Positions 51,606 through 62,513 of a stretch of DNA of 64,000 bases are shown here, one piece after another. The stretch is from Dendrolimus kikuchii (Eukaryota; Arthropoda; Insecta; Lepidoptera; Lasiocampidae): positions 13,740,001-13,804,000 of the forward strand of contig CM034412.1 of NCBI GenBank assembly GCA_019925095.2, given 5' to 3'. The notes under the pieces are model-generated. The model made no database searches. It had not been told where the DNA came from and saw only the letters and a list, made by a program, of their open reading frames with translations. The stretch's first letter is position 1. The number at the start of each line of letters is the position of its first letter. Both the position numbers and the translations under genes were made by a program.

Positions 51606-51950
51606 TGGGCTATCGCAACTATCAATCATCGTACGAAACACGATGAGCTCAGGTTTAGCCGTTTCACGCCGATTTACAGTTAGAGCGTAGTATCACAGGA
51701 ATGGTGCCTGCCCAGCGAACTTTAATCATGATAATGATTTCAGTATCATTTTACTACTTTCTTGGATTTTAAGCTTAAACTTGAAGGCAGACGATTTATT
51801 TTAATAGTTAGATATTAGTTCACAAATTTATCAAAACTGTGCCTTGCTGCAAGAGCCATAGTTTTAGAGCTCCAAAATACTTTCAAAGAAAAATTTTTTG
51901 AACAAGATACTAAAGCGTATTTTAGATTAGATATTTTTTTATGTAAATAC
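51606..51950. other. Unassigned
   Basis: Nothing recognised. Confidence 0.4.
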
Positions 51951-52017
51951 TAGCTGAGCCCCGCGGTCTCACCCGCGTGGTGATGGAAAATCATTATATT
52001 TTAGATAATTCACACTA

Positions 52018-52053
<36 letters not shown>

Positions 52054-52073
52054 AAACACAACAAAGTCGTGTT

Positions 52074-52277
52074 ATGGCTACCACCCCTGGTCTAAAGTAT
52101 GTCACCATAACAACCATGAGTTGTGTTCTGGTATTTATGATCAGGTTCCAGTCTCCCTTAAGAGAGCAAGCAGCGCATTTGTAGCATCTTTGGTGTTGCA
52201 AATATCTATAGGCGATGGTAACCGCTTTCCATCAAGTGGGCCGTCTGTCTGTCTGCTGAGCTCCTGCAATAAAAAAA
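52074..52277 (+). mobile_element. SINE-A, 5'-truncated
   Basis: Begins atggctaccacccctgg after a (ta)n run and ends in an AATAAA-type tail. A one-base insertion in gagagcaagcagcgc and other changes make it an older copy. Confidence 0.85.
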
Positions 52278-52499
52278 TATATAAAAAAATGTTAGTTGCA
52301 CCATTTATATCTCAAGAACGGCTGGACCAATTTTTATGATTTCTGTGTCTTTGGAATTGTCTTCGTCCGGAATAGGGTAATAACTAAGTATTAAAATATG
52401 ATATTCATCAATAAAAAAAATATCATTAATAAAACATCAGTCAGAAAGTTATGATCTTTTCCGGCCGATTACGCCAATGGTGACTGCATTTAAACTCAT

Positions 52500-52761
52500 T
52501 TTCATTTGTCTGATTCAGGTGAATTATTTTTATGTGTGTTCAATTGGGTCCCGGGATGGTTTAAATTCACGACTGTACCCGGTAGGTGGCGCCGCTCAAC
52601 ACTTCTTTAACAGTGGGACCGATTTTGATATCTTTTTGTGTTTTTCAAGTAAATTCGAGAATGATTTAGATTAACAATTGGTCCCAGTTGATGGCGTTGC
52701 AATCGGTTTCTAGATTTTTATTTTTTAAGGTCGAGACAACGTCTGCCGGGTACAGCTAGTA
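52500..52761 (+). mobile_element. Helitron-B copy, with an internal duplicated segment
   Basis: Ends gagacaacgtctgccgggta, cagctag and T. The gattttgatatctttttgtg / ttgatgatttct-like passage and the tggatggcgtt/ggtggcgcc words occur twice (52530-52590 and 52610-52700). Confidence 0.65.
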
Positions 52762-52918
52762 TCTTTATAAATTATAGCCTATATGTTATTCTGATGTGTA
52801 AGCTATATTACTGTAAAGTTTCATCAAAATCCATTCAGTAGATTTTGCGTAAAAAGAGTAACAAACATACATACATCCATTCATTCTTACAAACTTACGC
52901 GTTTCTAATATTAGTAGG

Positions 52919-53239
52919 TTTTTTTTTTAATTTTTTATTGCTGGAGTTCAGCCGACAGGCAGACGGCCCACTTGATGGAAAGCGGTCACCATCGCCCATG
53001 GACATTTGAAACACCAAAGGTGCTACAAATGCGCTACTGCTCTCTTAAGGGAGACTGGAACCTGGTCACTAATACCGGAACACAACGCAAAGTTGTCATA
53101 GCGACATAGTTTAGACCAGGGGTGGTAGCCATCCAGTCGCGCAAATGCCCTACCACCTGGCTGTGGGTTGTTAACTCGCCTCTTACGACAGGCCGCCCGG
53201 CCGCAGGAAATTGTATTCTTTCTCCGTTCCTGCACGGAT
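52919..53239 (-). mobile_element. SINE-A, full length
   Basis: Complete unit inserted at the 5' edge of the previous Helitron. Few changes relative to the common type. Confidence 0.9.
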
Positions 53240-53689
53240 ATAACGATAATGATATAAATAAGAAAAACATCGTCATTTGTAATCTTTACGGAACTTTCCT
53301 TTCTGCGTAGACTACAAAGCACTTAACATTTTTTCAAATTAACTTCTACATTATAACGTCATTCTTTATGCCCGTGTCAGAAACTTTGATTTAAATCTTA
53401 TTATTCACCTTACAAAACGGTATAATTCGAATAATAAATGTCAAGAGTAGCCTTTGCCATTTGTGTAATTAAGACAATTAGGCGACGTCCAAACTTTTGT
53501 TCCTAAGAGTTCTGTTGTACTTCTGCCGACTTATATAGATCTTACAGTTCACTAATGGCGGCCGGGCACAAGGTTGTTTTATTAAGGCTATTAAATATAG
53601 CAGTCCATTTTTAAGCGACTTCCATAAGCAGTTTCTCAATTCCTATATATGTATTTCTTTATGTTGTTATTTGATTTCTCCGTCAATTG
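53240..53689. other. Unassigned
   Basis: Nothing recognised. Confidence 0.4.
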
Positions 53690-53975
53690 TGAACTGACTT
53701 TCACAATTTTTTTTAATCGAAAGGGTATACTCCTGCATTGGTCCCATAGTCACCGTGTCAGGATCTGATGAATGGACCTCAGGGAAATCGAGACAAACCG
53801 CTCGAGAATTGTTTGTTACTCGGTTTCTCCGTCAATTGTGAACTGATTTTCAATTATTTTTTAATCGAAACTATATTCCCGAAGTAGTCCTATAGTTAAC
53901 ATGTCATGATCTGATGAGTGCATCGTAGAGAAATCTAGAGCAACCCTTTTTGAAGTCGAAGAGTGAGCGCTTAAG
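53690..53975 (-). repeat. Repeat P, two tandem copies
   Basis: tttctccgtcaattgtgaac occurs at about 53677 and 53824, each followed by ttttttaatcgaaa, a ggtccca/agtccta word, a tgtca(g/t)gatctgatga word and gagaaatc. About 147 bp apart. Confidence 0.7.
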
Positions 53976-54527
53976 ATATTTATTTCTAAAACTATTCAAG
54001 TATTTGCGCAAGAAACAAGTGAAAATATTTTTTTAATAAAAAAACCTACTTCAAAATAAAAAGCAAACAACAAATATTTAACAGACTTCTTTCTACAACA
54101 TCTTGAAGTCGGTGCGAAGTAAAACATAAAAATTTACTGAAAGAAATGTCATCTAATTAAAATAAAATATATCATCTGATAAACATTTCCTGTCACTCAG
54201 CTGCCCAAAGTCAGGTTTTGTAACCAGATAAAACATGACGTAATTCAAGGCAATTGGTAGTTACTGTTCAGAAGAAGACCGAAGTCCAAATACTTACTTA
54301 AAGGCAAATATTCACTTTACAAACAGTCCTTAGACCCTACTTACATTATGTTCGGACGAAGTAACTTAAGCGGAAAAGCAAAAAGTATTGGTCAAATATT
54401 TCTCAGCGCGATTTAAGATTGTGTTGCCAGCTATGGCTACAGAATACGTTTTATTTGAGTTATTTTATGAATAGAGAAACAATAAAACATACTTGTGAAA
54501 ATTCCCGTTGTCCTTAGTACAATAATA
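53976..54527. other. Unassigned
   Basis: Nothing recognised. Confidence 0.4.
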
Positions 54528-55060
54528 ATAACAGCCCTTACATCACGTCAAAAGTAGCTTCAGTGAACCTGCAGCCCCCCTCTCTACACCCCTTAGCCAC
54601 TCACACGCATGTTGTCCCTGTCTTTATGGCATTTTTTGGGGCCCATGCAGGGAGTGGTGAGTCACCGTCTGCCCATTTTTCTATGTTCCCTGAACATTGC
54701 AACGGGCAGACGCCATAGTCCCCATATTCCCAGACCCCTAGTACCATTAGCAGTTCACCACAATAGCCCGGTACTTTTTGTCCTCGTTTCCCACAATAGT
54801 CCTACACTGGCCGGGGCTTGTCCTTGGGTGCATTACTATATGATGTGGACAGGGATAATCGCCGGTCAGTGTCACGCCACATTTACATTAAATTTGTCAA
54901 AGGGCCTCTACGTGTTGGCTTTCCCATGGCCCCACGCAAGGCCCCCAAAAGTCCGGGCCATTTTTATGGCCCGTGGTCTTGAAAGACATACTACTACAGC
55001 CCTTAAACGTCCCATAGGTGGGCACGGGCCTTCGCCAACAACAACAACTGACATTGACAA
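54528..55060 (-). repeat. Repeat H copy, longest
   Basis: Homologous to 46100-46620 over most of its length and longer at its 5' side (about 55060). The 175-codon plus-strand frame at 54609-55136 is antisense to the repeat and is not kept in the other copies, so it is not called a gene. Confidence 0.75.
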
Positions 55061-55061
55061 C

Positions 55062-55095
55062 AAATTATTTTGGTCGAATTTCAACGACGGGCGAT
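55062..55095 (+). mobile_element. Helitron-N-type 3' terminus
   Basis: ttggtcgaatttcaacgacg, then ggcgatcactag and T. Only the end is recognisable. It may instead mark the end of a Helitron that carries repeat H. Confidence 0.5.
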
Positions 55096-55130
55096 CACTA
55101 GTAACATATAATCATAATATTTATATAAAA

Positions 55131-55345
55131 TACTAGCTGTCCCGTCAGACGTTGTTCTGCCCTAAAGAAATAAAATTTAGAACCCGATTCCAGCGCCACC
55201 TACCGGATCCAAATGAAAGCTATCCTATCTTTCAAGTCGTATCAAACTGCACACGGTGTGCAAATTTGATTAAAATCGGTCAAGTAGTTTAGGAGTCTAT
55301 CGCGGACAAACAACGTGACACGTAATTTATGTATATTAAGAAGAT
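55131..55345 (-). mobile_element. Helitron-B copy
   Basis: actagctgtcccgtcagacg, then aatttagaacccgattccag, cgcggacaaacaacgtgaca and taatttatgtatattaagaa. Best match to 6624-6835. Confidence 0.8.
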
Positions 55346-55383
55346 TATCAAAAATTTTCAAACAATAATATAACAAATTCTTG

Positions 55384-55480
55384 TCATTCATACATACATA
55401 TATATTGTCATGTCTGTTTCCTATTGGGGTAGGCAGAGACGATGGATCTCAACTCAGTTCTTTTATAACCATAAATCCAT
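55384..55480 (-). mobile_element. RTE2 LINE 3' end
   Basis: The minus strand ends ..LRSIVSAYPNRKQT and stop, then catacata-type tail (55391-55405). This is a diverged equivalent of RTE1 ..WRSVVRAYPARELA. Confidence 0.65.
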
Positions 55481-55511
55481 CTGAGTTGTTGTAAGAATGA
55501 CAGTACCATTT

Positions 55512-55744
55512 GCCAGGTGGTAGGGCATTTGCCCGACTGGATGGCTACCACCCCTGGTCTAAGGGATGTCGCCATAACAACCTTGAGTTGTGTTCCGGCA
55601 TTAGTGACCAGGTTCCAGTCTCCCTTAAGAGAACAGCAGCGCATTTGTAGCAACTTTGGTGGTGCAAATGTCCATAGGCGATGGTAACCGCTTTCCATCA
55701 AGTGGGCCGTCTGCTTGTCTGCTGATCTCCTGCAATAAAAAAAA
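55512..55744 (+). mobile_element. SINE-A, 5'-truncated
   Basis: Starts ccaggtggtagggcatttgc and ends ctcctgcaataaaaaaaa. Confidence 0.9.
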
Positions 55745-55982
55745 GAAAAAACCAAGATTTGACAACAAGAGCCTTATAACGTAGCTCTAAAAGCTGTGTA
55801 TCAAAAATGGCGTGATGTCTTGAAAACTAGTTACGTGCGTTACAAACCTAAATCATTGTCCTTATACTACATATCGACGCAAAAAAGCAGATACACTGTT
55901 ACCTCACAAAGTGTCAACCACATTGTGTCTATCCATACTGCTGTCATGTACATGTTTTATAGGTCTTCTTTCATCTGCTTTT

Positions 55983-56262
55983 ATCCGTGCTGGAATATAG
56001 AAAGAACACAAGTCCTGCGGCCAGGTGGAATGTTGTAAGAGACAACAAAAGAACCTATAGAAATGAGGTAGGACATTTACATGTCTGTATAGCCACGGTC
56101 CTTCCTCTAGATTAGGCCGCTTTAACAATCTTGACCTGTGTTCCGGCACCAGTAGCCATTTTCGAAGCCAGCAGCTTATTGTTACCATCTTTGGTATCAA
56201 AAATGTCCATAGATAATGGGTAAACGTTTTCTATAAGGTTAGCCATCAGGCTGTCATCTATA
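55983..56262 (+). mobile_element. SINE-A, ancient copy
   Basis: Order of blocks preserved (atccgtgctggaatatagaa, cctgcggccaggtgg, tgtgttccggcaccagt, aaaatgtccatagataatgg) but perhaps a quarter of bases changed. Shows that the family has been active for a long time. Confidence 0.75.
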
Positions 56263-56264
56263 TT

Positions 56265-57165
56265 GAGAAAGGTAGAGGTCCCTTGACAAATTTAATGTAA
56301 ATGTTGCGTGACACTGAGCGACGATCATCGCGGTTTATGTCATATAAAAATGCATACAAGGATAAGCCTCGGTCAGTGTACGAAATCTGAACAAAATATT
56401 GGCCTAATGGGATGAACTGCTAGTGGAACTAGGGATCTGGGCTATGGGAACTATGGTGTCTTTTTTTATTATTATTAACATCTCTACGGACTCGAGTTCC
56501 GTACCCTTTTTTACTACTTAATTTCTATGAAAATTTTTAGAGTCCATACACGCTTATTGTTTATTTTTGTTACTGTGTGTGACATTAATTTAGTGATTTT
56601 TATGTTCTGGTGTACCTTAAGAATAACTTATTATATTAATTTATACTAATTTTAATACTAAACTTATACTAATGTAGAGTGTATCTGTTACATGCTGGTG
56701 TTGTGAGGAAGTGCATGTGCAGTGTTGGCCTTGCAAGATTACTATTACCTCTCATAAAATTTCTTTTTTGAGCATATGACTCTATGACGTTATATGCTCA
56801 AAAAGTAATTTTGTTACAGGTAATTAAATTGTAATCATGTAAATTAAAGTCGAAGACCTATTGGCAAAATTGTCAACCGTTGGCTAAGTTGGCCTTATAT
56901 CTATACTTATATATAGTCCTATCTCATATCTCAAAAACAACACACATGGCATTCCATGTGTGTTGTTTTTTTCTTTCTGTGTCTGGGTTATTAATTTTTA
57001 GGCTCTTTGTGTGTCTTGGTTTGTTTGTGAAGTGTGCGTGTAATGCAATGCGATGGCAGTGCGCGTTGGTTTGAGTATGTGTATAAGTTTTATTGTTAGT
57101 TATGTGTTTGTGACTTTGTGTGGTGTTATAATAACTATGGTATCTGCCCGTCGCAAAAAACATTT
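56265..57165 (+). repeat. Repeat H copy, decayed, split by J/R
   Basis: aatttaatgtaaatgttgcg, acaaggataagcctcggtca and gggaactatggtgtct, then after the insertion aactatggtatctgcccgtcg. The break has a 13-bp direct repeat with one mismatch (56449-56461 and 57133-57145). Confidence 0.7.
56462..57132 (-). mobile_element. J retroposon fused to part of R, inserted in H
   Basis: The J segment (56462-56726) reads on the minus strand to a gttaataataataaaaaa tail. Beyond it, 56727-56895 is R (ttgcaagattactattacct, imperfect hairpin ttttttgagcatatga / ttatatgctcaaaaag, then ggcaaaattgtcaaccgttg). The J-R junction equals one edge of J in R at 61720. The rest (56900-57132) is not recognised and includes a perfect 17-bp hairpin (56933-56949 and 56954-56970). 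Confidence 0.65.
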
Positions 57166-57462
57166 ATTATTAATTTCCACGAATTGATGTCTTAAATTAC
57201 ATTAATGATTTACACAATGCAAAAAACACAGATCGATCCCAAATTTTTGTGTACTTTTAAAATAACCAACTGGCAACACAGCCCCGGAGCAAGTCAACAT
57301 TGTCGAGTCCAGTCTGTTTGCTCTTAAGATACTGATAAGTCCAGTTTATTCCGCTGGGAGTAAGTTTTATTGTTTGTTACACAGAAGGAAGTAGGACTGG
57401 TTTGCTTCGATTGTATAGGACGAATTTCTTTATTGGTATGTTGATAAGTGTTTAATATTTCT

Positions 57463-57772
57463 TCCGTGTAGGAGCGGAGAAAGAATACAGTTTCCTGCGG
57501 CCGGGTGGCCTGTAGTAAGAGGCGACAATACAATCCACAGCCAGGTGGTAGGGCATTTGCCCGACTGGATGGCTACCACCCCTGGTGTAGTTTTTGCCGG
57601 CATAACAACCTTGAGTTGTGTTTCGGCATTAGTGACCAGGTTCCAGTCTCCCTTAAGAGAGCAGCGGCGCATTTGTAGCACCTTTGGTGTTGCAATTGTC
57701 CATAGGCGATCGTAACCGCTTTCCATCAAGTGGGCCGTCAGTCTGTTTGCTGAACTCCTGCAATAAAAAAAA
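57463..57772 (+). mobile_element. SINE-A, full length
   Basis: Runs from tccgtgtaggagcggagaaa to caataaaaaaaa. Confidence 0.9.
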
Positions 57773-57937
57773 TTGTTTAATTTAACAGGAAATTGTTTGC
57801 TATATGGAGCTACATATAGAAAACATTTTCCTGTCAATTTTCATTTAGTTATGTCTATAACATGACTTGTAAAAATGCGAAGAAAACTTCACCCCTCTAA
57901 ACCCAGTAGTTTCTGAGGTAAATGGTTGTGACATGCT

Positions 57938-58430
57938 TAGGCTCGATTCACACTGAGATGCTGTTCACGGTTAAGTCTCGTTCCGGTCTCGATCCGTTCC
58001 CGGTCCGGTGAAAAATATTCTTAAACAAAAAAAGATCAGAGTATTCTCACTATCGTACCGCTCGAGTACCGATTTGTTATCACGCAATATTTTATTGAAG
58101 CAATACAAACTAACAGCATACTGGTAGTAGTATACATCCAGCGAGATTTGATCGCAAGGCCGGATCTAGACGTCTAGTACTTTAAGCACTAAATTACTTT
58201 TCGCGTGGCGCGCAGACATAGGTTTAAAATCACACACGCACGCGTGTCTATCGTCGGTGTCTAATGGATGATGATGATTAACGTAAAAATATAGGCGAGC
58301 GAGGGCGGCATTTTTCAGTTTTTGCCCCCCTCGAAAAATTTTAGATCCGGGCCTATTTGATCGGACCGGGACCGGAACGAGAATGAACTGTGAACGGTGT
58401 AATAGTGTGACTCAAGCCTTTGACAGTTGA
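57938..58430. mobile_element. Element with ~65-bp inverted repeats, carrying a hAT MITE
   Basis: Left ggctcgattcacactgagat ... gttcacggttaagtctcgtt, ccggtctcgatccgttcccg; right is the approximate reverse complement (cggaccgggaccggaacgag, gaactgtgaacggtgtaata, gtgtgactcaagcctttga). No coding capacity. The TSD is uncertain (tgaca-like at both sides). Confidence 0.65.
58155..58355. mobile_element. hAT-like MITE, 201 bp
   Basis: Perfect 8-bp TSD tttgatcg (58147-58154 and 58356-58363). Termini caaggccggatcta and the complement of tagatccgggccta. Includes gcgtggcgcgcagac and a cgtaaaaatataggcgagcg stretch. Confidence 0.85.
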
Positions 58431-58784
58431 ACGGACAGGTGACGAGACAGACAGGTATGACGATTACAAAAAGGTCCCATTTTGGCTAAAATAATAACGA
58501 AACTCTATTAAAAACAACCAAAGAAAAGTTACAGTTGATTGGTTCAACTAGTTTCGAACACAATAATGGAAGTTTACCACAAAATATACAAGCCAATAGA
58601 CAATAAGTTTGGCTCCGAGTTTAGGACTGAGGTTCTGTAGGCCCCACGTCCCCTGTTCGTGACCTCAATGGTTTTCTGAAAAGACAGGATTAGTATGCTT
58701 GTCGCGTACCATATAGGGGATTGTTAGTGATGTGACTCACTGAGCTGTTTCCGACGTATGTACTTTTCGATGCCATTTTTATTG
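58431..58784. other. Unassigned
   Basis: Nothing recognised. Confidence 0.4.
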
Positions 58785-58935
58785 TACCATACTTAGCATC
58801 TAATTAATTCCTGTCACGGGTTGTTTGGAAGAGATCGCTTTTTAGAGATAAGACCCCCCTTTGTACATTACTAGAATAGTATACTAGTCTCAAAATTTTT
58901 CTGTACCGGTGTACAATAAATATTAATCAATAGAT
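58785..58935 (+). mobile_element. LINE-Z 3'UTR fragment
   Basis: ggttgtttggaagagatcgc, then tttttagagataagac and gtgtacaataaatattaat. Partner of 24185-24292. Confidence 0.6.
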
Positions 58936-59124
58936 CTAGATACCTATATAATAGTATTTTTAAGATAGTTTAGTTTATAATTTTATTTTACTAGTTATTT
59001 GCATATAATCTCAAATAATAAATAAAAGTGTTATAGATCTATCATTGTTCAATATAAGGCACTTTTAGATACAATTGAGGAACATCTCTGCTGATAGTAA
59101 TTTCTAGACAATTAATTGTATATT

Positions 59125-59205
59125 TACAGATTTATGTTATTTTGTGGGTTTATTTTTATTTATAGTTTAGTTCAATTTATAATCTAGATTTATTTCCAAC
59201 CGATT
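59125..59205 (+). mobile_element. LINE-X 3'UTR scrap
   Basis: acagatttatgttattttgt, then atttatagtttagttcaatt, as after the stop codon at 17954. Coding part absent. Confidence 0.55.
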
Positions 59206-60179
59206 TGGTTTCCATATGGCTCATTTTTTCATTAGGCTTTGCTTTTCAGTTAGATACTTTTCTTCAGATGGCTGTACACGATTTGTGTATGTCGTCAGGG
59301 TGATGTATTAGCGAATAATGAAATTTTGACATTTAAAGAATTCTCAGCCAAATTGTATTATATTTTTGATTTGGTTTAATTAAGTACTTTTGTATAAGTT
59401 AACATGTAGGTAAATATTAGCTTCCCTAGTTATAATAATTGTATTTTCCCCTTTTAACTCTTAAATTATAAAGTGGAAAATTATCAAAAGATTGTTTACA
59501 AAAACCGGTTTGAACGCGATCCGTTGATGGTCGGTTTCTATATCTTACCGACAGTTCATTTACCTTAATATCGGTTAAAATTTGACACAAGCTCCATGAG
59601 TATAAGTAATGTTAAAATTCCACCGATGACATGACAAGTAAATGAATACTAAGACAGGAACCGGCCATGAGTACATTTTGAGATATAGAACATTTTTAAT
59701 TAAATGGTTTTATGGTTCTGTAGCCGAATAATGAAAACAATGGATGCTTATTATGTCTATCGAATCAAGCATAATTCATGGACTGCTAACGCACTAGTCC
59801 CATTTTATTTGAAAATAAATTTCACAATAAAACATATTTTAATTTCCAACCAAAAAATTCGAATTTCGAAAGAGATTCAACTCACTTCAAAGTTCAAACT
59901 CATTCACACTGAATATAGTACAACACTAGCACTCCTGTATCAATATATCAGCGAGTTTGCTTGGCTTAAGGAGAAGAAATGAAATACTGTATATTGTGTG
60001 CGATATGTATATACGTTCTGAGCTTATAGGACAAATAAATCTTGGACAGACGACATTACATGAAATAATCCACAATTCATTTCGGATTACATGTATAGCT
60101 GTGTCTTCTTGTTAAAACAGAGATAACATTGAAATCTCTAACTTTCAATTAAACTATGGAAACATATAAAAAAACATAT
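59206..60179. other. Unassigned
   Basis: The 92-codon frame at 59704-59982 has no recognisable domain. No shared repeats. Confidence 0.4.
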
Positions 60180-60315
60180 TCGTGCAAGAACGGAGAAAGA
60201 ATACAATTTCCTTCGGCCGGGGAGACTATAGTAAAAGGCGACAAAACAACCCACAGCCAGGTGGTAGGGTATTTGCCCGTCGAGATGGCTACTACCCCTG
60301 GTCGAGGCTCTAGAG

Positions 60316-61109
60316 CATCCTTTCCCAAAGTGGGCGATAACGCCCTCTTGTGGGCGCTGCAGGCCTAAACGGGGGCGGTAAGAGACACAGAAAAAGGTAA
60401 GAGACACAGAAAAAAATAATAGTGTAGAGGCTTGGGCGATTTGTAATTTCATCTAGCTAGGAGGACTCTTAGACACCGACTGAACTCTCGAGTCTCGACT
60501 ACAACTTGTGAACATCAACTAATATTAATTAAGAGATTACTCAAACTTGGTTCGTTATTTCTCTCCGCGTAGTTCATATATCTGTCCTGTTTTATTGAAT
60601 AAATGATATAAAAACCATGTCAATCGCTCGCTCCGTTCTCCGCTAATATAGCTCACAATAATCAATTAATTTAATTTGACGTTACAGTGGTTTATAAGTA
60701 AGTGAAAAAATGGGGGCGCTAAAAAATAATTTATTGATATTATTATTAATTTATTTTTCATCCGTGCAGGAACGGAGAAAGAATACAATTTCCTGCGGTC
60801 TGGCACCCTGTCGTAAGAGGCCAGGAAGCCAGGTGGTAGGGTATTTTCTCGACTGGATGGCGACCACCCCTGGTCTAGAGTATGCCACCCCAACAACCTT
60901 GTGTTTTGTTCCGGCATTAGTGACCAGGTTCCAGTTTCCCTGAAGAGAGCAGCAGCGCATTTGTAGCACCTTTGGTGTTACAAATGTCCATAGGCGATGG
61001 TAACCGCTTTCCATCAAGTGGGCCGTCTGCCTGTCTGCTGAACTCCTGCAATCAAAAATAAAAAAAATCTCAAAGTGGGCAGGATACAAAAGAAGTTTGG
61101 GAACCACTG
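60316..61109 (+). mobile_element. hAT element, non-autonomous, 794 bp including a nested SINE-A
   Basis: TSDs ctctagag (60308-60315) and ctctggag (61110-61117), 7 of 8 equal. Termini catcctttcccaaagtgggc and the complement of aagtttgggaaccactg. The inner text aacgccctcttgtgggcgct is usual in insect hAT non-autonomous elements (recall). No transposase. Confidence 0.85.
60761..61068 (+). mobile_element. SINE-A, full length, nested in hAT
   Basis: tccgtgcaggaacggagaaa to ctcctgcaatcaaaaataaa. It carries a deletion after gtaagaggc (about 20 bp) and belongs to the ctcgactggatggcgaccac sub-variant. Confidence 0.9.
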
Positions 61110-61719
61110 CTCTGGAGTATGCCGCCATGACAACCTGATTTATATTCTGGCATTAGTGACTAGGTTCCAGTCTCCCTTTACAAAGCGGAGGCACATTGGT
61201 AGCACCTTTTGTGTTACAAATGTCTATAGGCGATGGCAACCGCTTCTAATCAGGTGGGCCGTCTGCCTGTCCGAATGTTGCATGCAATAAAAATTAAAAA
61301 AAGTACCGTGAAATATGGCAATGACGGGTCGTTGCAGTAATAAATAACCCGTTCATTTTCAAAGTATATCATTTTGTATATGATATTTACATAGCCGAAC
61401 GTATTAATATAAAATATATATTCGGATTTAAAGGGATTAAATTCTGTACATTTTCGTGACAAATTTTCTTTGTCTCTGATGTGACATCACAGTTGTCAAT
61501 TGTAAAACCTTCAATCTTGCCTGCCAGTCAGTAGGCGAACAGGTTTGTTTCGCCACAGCAACTTAGCCAACGGTTGACAATTTTGCCAATAGGTCTTCGA
61601 CTTTCAATTTACATGCTTACAATAATTACCTGTAACAAAATTACTTTTTGAGCATATAACGTCATCGAGTCATATGCTCAAAAAAGACATTTTATGAGAG
61701 GTAATAGTAATCTTGCAAG

Positions 61720-62450
61720 GCCAACACTGCACCTGCACTTCCTCACAACACCAGCATGTAACATTCTACATTAGTATAAGTTTAGTATTAAAATTAGAAT
61801 AAATTAATATAATAAGTTATTCTTAATGTACACCACAACATAAAAATCACTAAATTAATGTCGCCCAACAAATAAGCATCGCCATACAGCGCGGCAATGC
61901 AGCCAGCCTTCTGGGCACGCTCCCATCTAGCAGAGATTTGTTACACAGTCTCTAATCGCTTGTACTGTATATTAAATAACAATGATCCCTATTAATATTA
62001 TAAAAATACAAAGTAAAGAAAAAATTATTATGTACAGGTTTTACTTACGACATGATACATTGATAAACAGGTCTTGAATTATAATTAGTTCAACATACCT
62101 GTTGTCAACATTGTTTGCTGAAAATGCGGCGTACAAATTCTCAAAATATGCTTTGTGTATAAAAATGTATAAGGAATGTAATTGCGTCGCAATTTCTTCA
62201 AATAAAGTTTTTCTTTCTTTCTTTCTTTCTATACCTATAAGGCGTAGAAATATTATATGCTTTATTATACTTAACCTATAAATATCATGAAAATGAGGTG
62301 ACTATGGAAATGAATATGTCACACACAGTAACAAAAATAAACAATAAGCGTGTATGGACTCTAAAATTTTTCATAGAAATTAAGTAGTAAAAAAGGGTAC
62401 GGTACTCGAGTCCGTAGAGATGTTAATAATAATAAAAAAGTAAAAAAAAA
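61720..62450 (+). mobile_element. J retroposon, complete 3' end, nested in R and split by LINE-X
   Basis: A perfect 15-bp TSD atagtaatcttgcaa (61705-61719 and 62451-62465). It starts ggccaacactgcacctgcac, and ends tcgagtccgtagagatgtta, ataataataaaaaagt and A10. The long TSD and A-rich tail show a target-primed retroposon; no ORF. Confidence 0.85.
61863..62315 (+). mobile_element. LINE-X 3' end, nested in J
   Basis: The frame SIAIQRGNAASLLGTLPSSR, then DLLHSL and stop (~61952), is the LINE-X C-terminus, followed by a UTR with ttcaaataaagtttttctt and a (ctttcttt)n run at 62205-62230. Five bases (atgtc) are duplicated at the edges (61858-61862 and 62316-62320). About 85 bp after the (cttt)n run are unexplained. 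Confidence 0.7.
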
Positions 62451-62513
62451 ATAGTAATCTTGCAAACGAAAACCTATAATGGCAAAATTGACAACCATTG
62501 ATTAAGTTGCCAG

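Larger units (their letters stand above)
51952..52918 (-). mobile_element. Helitron, split by younger insertions
   Basis: The 3' end (minus strand) is cacgcgggtgagaccgcggg, gctcagctag at 51953. A 5'-side match lies at 52763-52918 (gtagattttgcgtaaaaaga, gtaacaaacatacatac, taatattagta). A (tc)n(ta)n run, SINE-A and Helitron-B occupy the middle. Reading both parts as one element is inference. Confidence 0.55.
60180..61302 (+). mobile_element. SINE-A, split by a hAT element
   Basis: Left part 60180-60307 (cgtgcaagaacggagaaaga to ctggtcgagg), right part 61118-61302 (tatgccgccatgacaacctg to tgcaataaaaatt). The two parts together make one complete, somewhat diverged SINE-A. Confidence 0.88.
61556..62513. 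mobile_element. R element (inverted repeats ~45 bp), split by J
   Basis: Left gcaacttagccaacggttga, caattttgccaataggtctt; right the approximate reverse complement (aacctataatggcaaaattg, acaaccattgattaagttgcc). An inner imperfect hairpin (ctttttgagcatataacg / agtcatatgctcaaaaaag) lies at about 61645-61688. Non-coding. Confidence 0.7.

Noticed and set aside
51017..51625. 202- and 167-codon proline/phenylalanine-rich frames on the minus strand
   Set aside because: Produced by the 26-bp minisatellite cycling through three frames.
54609..55136. 175-codon open frame, among the longest in the window
   Set aside because: It is antisense to repeat H and is not preserved in the H copies at 46100 and 56265. 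No domain is recognisable.
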